Source of the DNA: Bacillus sp. FJAT-18017 | GTDB taxonomy: Bacteria; Bacillota; Bacilli; Bacillales; Cytobacillaceae | DNA: 64,000 nucleotides | Direction: 5' to 3' | NCBI RefSeq assembly: GCF_001278805.1 | Contig: NZ_CP012602.1 | Coordinates: 4,865,501 to 4,929,500, forward strand | Part shown: one piece after another, positions 59,442 through 64,000 of the stretch | Numbering within the stretch: position 1 is the first letter of the stretch | Layout of the letters: each line of letters starts with the position of its first letter | Program-made: the position numbers and the translations under genes | Notes under the pieces: model-generated | Told to the model about the DNA's origin: nothing | Seen by the model: the letters and a program-made list of their open reading frames with translations, nothing else | Databases searched by the model: none

Positions 59442-60506
59442 TTATCCTAAGCTAATCGAATACTTCTCTAGCAAGTCTTTTAATGCCGGTCTCGTATTGC
59501 CATCTCTTCCTACAACCTGTTCGGCTGTAATCAAGGAATTCAAGACAGCTTCCTCTGTTGCTTCGCCAACAGCCCTGAAGGCGAAATCGATATCTTCCTC
59601 ATGAATTACTGGTATCGTAAGGTTGCTTTCTGGCTTTTCGTGTGGAATCTTTGTTGCCGTTGAAAATCCGATTATAATTTCGCCGCTTCCTGTTGTAATA
59701 ATTGACCCGGTTCGGGCGAGCCCAGTGACAGCTCTTTTTAATACCCTGTTTAATTGTCTCTCGGAAAAAGGAAGATCAGTTGCAACGACAACAATGACGG
59801 AGCCCTTATCTTCCATATCGCTGGAGCTTTCCATCGCCTTCTCCAATTCTCGGCCAACCCGTTTGCCATTTATCTGAAAGTCACCCATCCTTCCAAAATT
59901 CGTTAATACGAGCACTCCCAGGGTATATGTACCATAATCCAAATCAATAAGTCTCGAAGCCGATCCAATTCCACCCTTCATCGAATAGCAAAGCATTCCC
60001 CTTCCAGCCCCTGCTGAACCTTCCTCAAATTCCGCAGAAGCATTCTCCAGAGCTTGAATAATATGCTCCTGCTTTACAAACTTTGCTCTTATATCATTCA
60101 GGAACATATCATTGCATTCAGCAACTACCGAGTTCACCGTCCCGGTCGTCCTGCCGATTTCAGGGTTCCCTTCCAGCATATAGTCAATCAATGAGTCCGC
60201 GGCGGTTCCTACACTTAAGGTATTCGTGAGGATAATTGGCGTCTCCAACGTCCCAAGCTCCGCTATCTGAATCGTGCCGATTGTTTTTCCAAACCCATTA
60301 ATCACATGACTGGAGGCAATTAGCTTCTCTTTAAACATATTCCCAGGATGAGGCAAAATAGCGGTGACGCCAGTCTGCATATCTTTATCGCTCAAGGTTA
60401 CATGCCCTACCATCACCCCGGCGACATCCGTGATTGCATTATGACGCCCGGGCTCCATGGTACCGATTGTAACTCCAAAATCCCTGATTCTTTTCTGGTT
60501 TAGCAT
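59442..60506 (-). CDS. P1-family (DmpA-like, S58) peptidase
   Basis: A 354-residue N-terminal-nucleophile aminopeptidase. It opens with RIRDFGVTIGTMEPGRHNAITDVAGVMVGHVTL, has the family SVVAECNDMFLNDIR near 126-140 and GAGRGMLCYSMKGGIGSASR near 165-185, and the self-cleavage site GS at 235-236 (KGSVIVVVATDLP) that exposes the catalytic serine. Enzymes of this group cleave beta-peptides or D-amino acid amides. It is monocistronic as far as visible. Confidence 0.9.
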   Translation of the reverse strand: MLNQKRIRDFGVTIGTMEPGRHNAITDVAGVMVGHVTLSDKDMQTGVTAILPHPGNMFKEKLIASSHVINGFGKTIGTIQIAELGTLETPIILTNTLSVGTAADSLIDYMLEGNPEIGRTTGTVNSVVAECNDMFLNDIRAKFVKQEHIIQALENASAEFEEGSAGAGRGMLCYSMKGGIGSASRLIDLDYGTYTLGVLVLTNFGRMGDFQINGKRVGRELEKAMESSSDMEDKGSVIVVVATDLPFSERQLNRVLKRAVTGLARTGSIITTGSGEIIIGFSTATKIPHEKPESNLTIPVIHEEDIDFAFRAVGEATEEAVLNSLITAEQVVGRDGNTRPALKDLLEKYSISLG

Positions 60507-60688
60507 AAAACCTCACCTCTTCCTTCATTCACTATAGCTAAACAAAACTCCCACTAACTTCAGCCATGACCCACCACTTTTAATACTTTACCCGGGAGGC
60601 TGATGTTTTAATATGGCTGGAAACGGAACTCTTATTATAGGAGCAAATTCCTGAAGAACGCCGTAATCCTCCGCTTCCTCATTTACCT

Positions 60689-61546
60689 TTAAGATATGAA
60701 GCAGTTTATATTTGTTCTGGCAAACTCCTTGAAGGAACGCGGCTGTCTCCCTGTCAGCTTTACAAAATCATCTGTTACCGCTTCTGCCGTTCCCATCCTC
60801 GTCATAAAATACAAGGCTACGGTCACATTCACATAATCTTTGGGGAGGCCACGTTTTTTTATATAATGGCTCCGATATTTCAAGTAGCCAGGTTTTCTGT
60901 AGGTAATTTCCCTGCCTGTCACCTTGCTCAAAATATTTGCAACTTCGTAGTAATCCAGTGCTTCTTTACCTGTTATCGTATAGGCAGTATTTTTGTATTT
61001 TCCCGGATTGTTCAGCAAGGTTGCGGCAGCCAAGCCAATGTCCTCGGCATCGATGAAACTAGTTTTGCTTTTTCCAGCGGGGACGAAGATTTGGTCCATC
61101 TCCCTAATTTCAACAGAATGAATACCGGACAAATTTTGCATAAAGAAGCCCGGACGTACATGGGCATAAGGAAGGCCAAATGCTTCTATATATTTTTCGA
61201 TCTTATAATGCGGCGGGATGGTATTCTTTTCGATACCCATTAATGATAAAAAGGATACAAGTTTAATAGAATGCTGTTTCATCGCATCAATGAATGGATA
61301 TAAATCCTCAGGCTTTCCGAGATGTGGTGGCCTGATCAGGAAGACCCTGTCTACCTCTTCCAACGCCAGTTCGTACGTTTCTGTTTTGGTAAAATCAAAA
61401 GAGACCGTATCCACTTCTCCCTGAAACAAACTGCTTAATTTTTGTGGATTCGTCCCCGCAGCAACCACGTCTTCCCCCATCTTCAACAATTCTTTAACAA
61501 CATAACGGCCGACATTCCCAGTTGCGCCAGTAACTAAAATCTTCAT
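60689..61546 (-). CDS. NmrA-like NAD(P)-binding protein
   Basis: A 285-residue atypical SDR. The N-terminal loop TGATGNVGRYVV (6-17) binds NAD(P), and the catalytic Tyr-Lys pair is not clearly kept, as in NmrA and YtfG relatives. These act as quinone reductases or as redox sensors. An LmrA/QdoR-like operator (61577-61588) lies 30 bases ahead of the start, and a TetR gene is next upstream, so expression is probably repressed by that regulator. Confidence 0.9.
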   Translation of the reverse strand: MKILVTGATGNVGRYVVKELLKMGEDVVAAGTNPQKLSSLFQGEVDTVSFDFTKTETYELALEEVDRVFLIRPPHLGKPEDLYPFIDAMKQHSIKLVSFLSLMGIEKNTIPPHYKIEKYIEAFGLPYAHVRPGFFMQNLSGIHSVEIREMDQIFVPAGKSKTSFIDAEDIGLAAATLLNNPGKYKNTAYTITGKEALDYYEVANILSKVTGREITYRKPGYLKYRSHYIKKRGLPKDYVNVTVALYFMTRMGTAEAVTDDFVKLTGRQPRSFKEFARTNINCFIS

Positions 61547-61576
61547 AGATACCCTTCTTCCGGCTTTTTGTACTGT

Positions 61577-61588
61577 TAGACCAGTCTA
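61577..61588. promoter_or_regulatory. LmrA/QdoR-like operator between the TetR and NmrA-like genes
   Basis: TAGACCAGTCTA is a perfect palindrome, close to the known B. subtilis LmrA/QdoR box (recalled consensus around TAGACC-GTCTA). A degenerate copy TAGACTGATTGGTA (minus strand, about 62216-62228) lies ahead of the tetR gene, suggesting autoregulation. Confidence 0.6.
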
Positions 61589-61617
61589 TATATTTTTTGG
61601 TAAAATTAAATTCCAGC

Positions 61618-62190
61618 CTATTTATAAAGGAGAACTGGAATTTGTTTCGCAGCCATTCTTAATGGCAGACTATTACCCATCGTAAACGACAGCAGGAATG
61701 CACCTTCAACCATCGAGTTAATAACAATCCCAAGCTCTTTTGCCCGGCTGGCTTCAAAACCAGAGCCAATCAGCTTTTGCTCGAATAAATCCTGATACGT
61801 TGCATACGCCGTCTGGCATGCTATTCGTAGAGGTTCACTAGTTAGTGATGTTTCAAGGGCAATCGCTGCAATCGGAACGCCTCCCTTGCTGCCTTCCTTT
61901 TCAAACCGTTCTGCCATCATTTCTAAAAAACTCTGAATAGCGGTTACGGCATCAGTGGATTCGGCTAGGCCATCCTTTATATGCCCAGACACACGTGAAG
62001 CAGTCAATTCTACCGATTCAACCGCAAGCTGTTCCTTGCCATTTGGAAAATGATAATACAGCGACCCTTTAGGAGCACCGCTCTCTTTTGTTATCTGATT
62101 TAACCCCGTTCCATGGTAGCCTTGCAGCTGGAAAAGCCGCGATGCCGTTTCGATTAATTTATCTTTCGAATTTCCTTTTGTCTCAGTCAT
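61618..62190 (-). CDS. TetR/AcrR-family repressor, LmrA/YxaF-like
   Basis: A 190-residue repressor. The N-terminal helix-turn-helix reads LIETASRLFQLQGYHGTGLNQITKESGAPKGSLYYHFPNGKEQL (residues 11-54), typical of the LmrA/YxaF subgroup with PNGKEQL. The C-terminal ligand domain is helical with SLTSEPLRIACQTAY. It lies upstream of the NmrA-like gene and probably represses both genes at the TAGACC-type sites. Inducers of relatives include flavonoids and lincomycin; here unknown. Confidence 0.93.
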   Translation of the reverse strand: MTETKGNSKDKLIETASRLFQLQGYHGTGLNQITKESGAPKGSLYYHFPNGKEQLAVESVELTASRVSGHIKDGLAESTDAVTAIQSFLEMMAERFEKEGSKGGVPIAAIALETSLTSEPLRIACQTAYATYQDLFEQKLIGSGFEASRAKELGIVINSMVEGAFLLSFTMGNSLPLRMAAKQIPVLLYK

Positions 62191-62285
62191 TAGCTATACC
62201 TCATTCTCAAATTATACCAATCAGTCTACATACATTATAATCAAAAAACAACCCCAGGGTCAAAAGGAAGCAAGGACTGCTTCCT

Positions 62286-63110
62286 TTAAACGGTTATCCC
62301 TGCTTGTTGATTAAGAATAGAATGGACAATATGAATTGAGTTCCATTCTCCTCTAGAAAAGTACATAATAGGGTATCGTTTTGGAAATAGTAGTTTGTGG
62401 ATTTCTGCAGGTGGTTTCCCTTCTTGATGCAGCTTTAAGACTGTTCCCTGCAGGTTCAATAAATACTCCAACTTTCTTTTCAAGGCCAACCGCCCATTGT
62501 CCAAATAGCCAGCATGGCAGCAAAAGACATCTTCGAAATCAAAGGTTAAGATTTTTTTCAATGATTCAATAATCTCAGGGATACTTTCCTCACGCAAAAT
62601 AACCTTTGTCCTTTCCTGGCAATAAAGGTCCCCAGTAAATAACTGTCCTGTCTCTTCATTCAAAAAGCAAAGATGATCAATCGCATGTCCCGGTGTTTTA
62701 ATGACTTTCCAAGTTGCATGGGCAGAGTGAAATGTCCCACCTAAAGGCTCCGCACGAAAAGCCCGGCGCTTTCCCCAAAACAATTGGCGGTAAAGCGGAT
62801 ATTCCGGATGCTTCATGCACGCTTCAATCTTGCTGCCATCCATGTAAAGTGGAAGTTGAAGATTATCTTGCAGGAAGGCTGCGCAACCTGTATGGTCTTC
62901 GTGATGATGCGTGATGATGGCCTTATCAATCCTAAACTGTTTGAAAAAGGGCTTAAAATACTTTTCCAATGATTTCCCTCCGGTATCAATCAACACACTA
63001 TCTATAAAAAAGCTATGAACATTCAGCTTAACACCCTGAAAGGATATCGTTCCATTGCCCATTGTTACACCATTCACAGTCTTTTGAGCAAATTCCTTCT
63101 TAAACAGCAT
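62286..63110 (-). CDS. MBL-fold metallo-hydrolase
   Basis: A 274-residue metallo-beta-lactamase-fold hydrolase. The metal motif THHHEDHTG near 65-73 (HxHxDH) is intact, followed by HLCFL with the later ligand in LFTGDLYC and a histidine in FCCHAG. The start is ATG 63110, with GGGGGGA seven bases upstream; the open frame extends 52 codons further without a signal. The substrate is unknown. A 32-base palindrome upstream at 63213 suggests regulation. Confidence 0.9.
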   Translation of the reverse strand: MLFKKEFAQKTVNGVTMGNGTISFQGVKLNVHSFFIDSVLIDTGGKSLEKYFKPFFKQFRIDKAIITHHHEDHTGCAAFLQDNLQLPLYMDGSKIEACMKHPEYPLYRQLFWGKRRAFRAEPLGGTFHSAHATWKVIKTPGHAIDHLCFLNEETGQLFTGDLYCQERTKVILREESIPEIIESLKKILTFDFEDVFCCHAGYLDNGRLALKRKLEYLLNLQGTVLKLHQEGKPPAEIHKLLFPKRYPIMYFSRGEWNSIHIVHSILNQQAGITV

Positions 63111-63212
63111 GCTATCCCCCCTGTACTCCGTTAAATTTATGTATACCATTTCCACCAAACCGACCAGGCAAAATACAACCTTTAAATTCAGGAATAAAGT
63201 TTTATTTATTCT

Positions 63213-63244
63213 AACATAAAATGAATGGTTATTCATTTTATGTT
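63213..63244. promoter_or_regulatory. Near-perfect 32-bp palindrome upstream of the MBL-fold gene
   Basis: Arms AACATAAAATGAAT and ATTCATTTTATGTT flank GGTT. The inner TGAAT...ATTCA resembles B. subtilis FadR-type operators (recalled). It is about 100 bases ahead of the start, a likely operator. Confidence 0.55.
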
Positions 63245-63342
63245 GATACTCCGGCCAAGACCCCATGTTTTAGCACATTTGATGATTTTTAGGTTAGGGA
63301 ACGCCACTTAAAAAAATCCCACTCCAACAAATGGGAGGACAG

Positions 63343-63740
63343 TAAACATTCATAAGCAATGAATGACAACTCGGGTGTACGAAGGCATCAAGATATCATT
63401 CATAAAGCCGATGAATGACAACTCGGGTGTACAAAGGCATCAAGATGTCATTCATAAAGCCGATGAATGACAACTCGGGTGTACGAAGGTATCGAGATGT
63501 CATTCATAAAGCCGATGGATGGCAACTCGGGTGTACAAAGGCATCAAGATGTCATTCATAAAGCCGATGAATGACCACTCGGGTGTCCAAGACATCAAGA
63601 TGTCATTCATAAAGCCGATGAATGACAACTCGGGTGTACGAAGGCATCAAGATATCATTCATAAAGCCCATGAATGACAACTCGGGTGTACAAAGGCATC
63701 AAGATGTCATTCATAAAAGTGATGAGCAACAACTCGGGCA
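63343..63740. repeat. 52-bp-period hairpin array, about eight units
   Basis: The segment AACTCGGGTGTAC or a close variant starts at 63368, 63420, 63472, 63524, 63576, 63627, 63679 and 63731; one unit is 51 long. Each unit contains TGTCATTCATAAAGCCGATGAATGACA, a ten-base hairpin with a seven-base loop (20-base limit respected by splitting: arms TGTCATTCAT and ATGAATGACA). On the reverse strand it matches the array at 46057-46225. No ORF crosses it convincingly. Confidence 0.95.
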
Positions 63741-63924
63741 ACTTTACTGAAGGAGGAATTGCCTTCTAGCCTCTAGTTTTTCCAAACATCCCCAAATGTA
63801 ACTGTTTACATGATATATCTTCCAATCTGTGATAAAATAGTCCTAATATCTTTCCAAAATAAAGGGGCCATGCTATGTCTCCCTTATTGAGCGGAAGATA
63901 TCATTTTTTTAGGAGGCGATATGA

Positions 63925-63993
63925 ATGAAAATGTTCATGAAATTTTGTAAGAAGTTCAATCCAAGCCAGGGGGTTATCTACTATGAACCATAG
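63925..63993 (+). CDS. 22-residue peptide overlapping the next gene start
   Basis: An ATG at 63925 follows AGGAGG by eight bases and opens MKMFMKFCKKFNPSQGVIY, ending in YEP and TAG at 63993, eleven bases inside the next ORF. It could be a leader peptide or a small real protein. Its stop and the next start are placed for translational coupling. Function unknown. Confidence 0.35.
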   Translation: MKMFMKFCKKFNPSQGVIYYEP

Positions 63994-64000
63994 TCAGCTC
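63983..64000 (+). CDS. Start of a gene cut off by the window end
   Basis: An ATG at 63983 after GGGGG opens MNHSQL and then the window ends. The product cannot be identified. Confidence 0.35.

Noticed and set aside
63343..63740. CRISPR array
   Set aside because: Stems and inter-stem segments are both repeated, units are 52 bases and no cas genes are visible, so it is a tandem hairpin repeat.

Overview
The window looks like a stretch of chromosome from a low-to-medium GC Gram-positive of the Bacillaceae (Bacillus/Mesobacillus-like). This rests on strong AGGAGG-type ribosome binding sites, frequent TTG and GTG starts, a T-box leader, lipobox signal peptides, and families typical of that group (YitT, VTC/DUF4956, DUF1456, BTAD regulators). 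I saw no rRNA or tRNA genes and no CRISPR array. It reads as ordinary chromosome with one small transposon-type insertion, several short repeat families and a few decayed genes.

Layout. 1-1.7 kb: a T-box-controlled serine biosynthesis operon on the minus strand (class V aminotransferase, then the first codons of serA). 1.8-3.7 kb: a luciferase-like oxidoreductase and a ThuA-like protein. 3.9-8.1 kb: a cobalamin riboswitch ahead of a complete class I ribonucleotide reductase operon (alpha, beta, flavodoxin). 8.3-10.5 kb: small unknown genes and a second flavin oxidoreductase. 10.6-20.6 kb: a minus-strand sugar operon (binding protein, two permeases, LacZ, GH63-like glycosidase, EamA transporter, LacI repressor) with a palindromic operator on its promoter. 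20.9-29.9 kb: single genes, including SDR, a duplicated CMD protein, a VTC/DUF4956 pair, hydrolase, rhodanese lipoprotein, acyltransferase, YitT and a site-2-protease-like membrane protein that lacks the catalytic glutamate. 30-31.6 kb: a TnpB-only IS200/IS605-type element sitting inside a decayed glyoxalase-like gene. 31.8-34.5 kb: TldD/TldE. 34.6-35.4 kb: a DsbA/FrnE-family thiol oxidoreductase in which an in-frame TGA replaces the first active-site cysteine, followed by a SECIS-like hairpin. 35.5-38.2 kb: FAD oxidoreductase, DUF1456 and LysE proteins. 38.3-49.5 kb: an acyl-CoA synthetase, a LIV-type ABC transporter operon ending in a 59-residue protein, and a 1079-residue STAND/BTAD regulator. 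49.8-54.3 kb: a 1238-residue GH18-CE4-GT2 fusion for an extracellular polysaccharide, and an alanine/lysine/proline-rich secreted protein. 54.4-63.1 kb: Gfo/Idh/MocA oxidoreductase, malate:quinone oxidoreductase, L,D-transpeptidase, VOC protein, P1 peptidase, NmrA-like protein with a TetR repressor, and an MBL-fold hydrolase.

How the parts work together. Three units are clear regulons on sequence grounds: the T-box serine operon, the B12-riboswitch ribonucleotide reductase operon, and the LacI-controlled galactoside operon. The LIV transporter, acyl-CoA synthetase and STAND/BTAD regulator probably form one carboxylate-uptake module (inference). The NmrA/TetR pair carries LmrA/QdoR-like operator sequences.

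The most unusual items are the candidate selenocysteine FrnE gene, the TnpB insertion whose flanks still show the interrupted reading frame, the 52-bp-period hairpin arrays at 45.8-46.2 kb and 63.3-63.7 kb (same family, opposite orientation), and the all-in-one polysaccharide synthase/deacetylase/hydrolase fusion.
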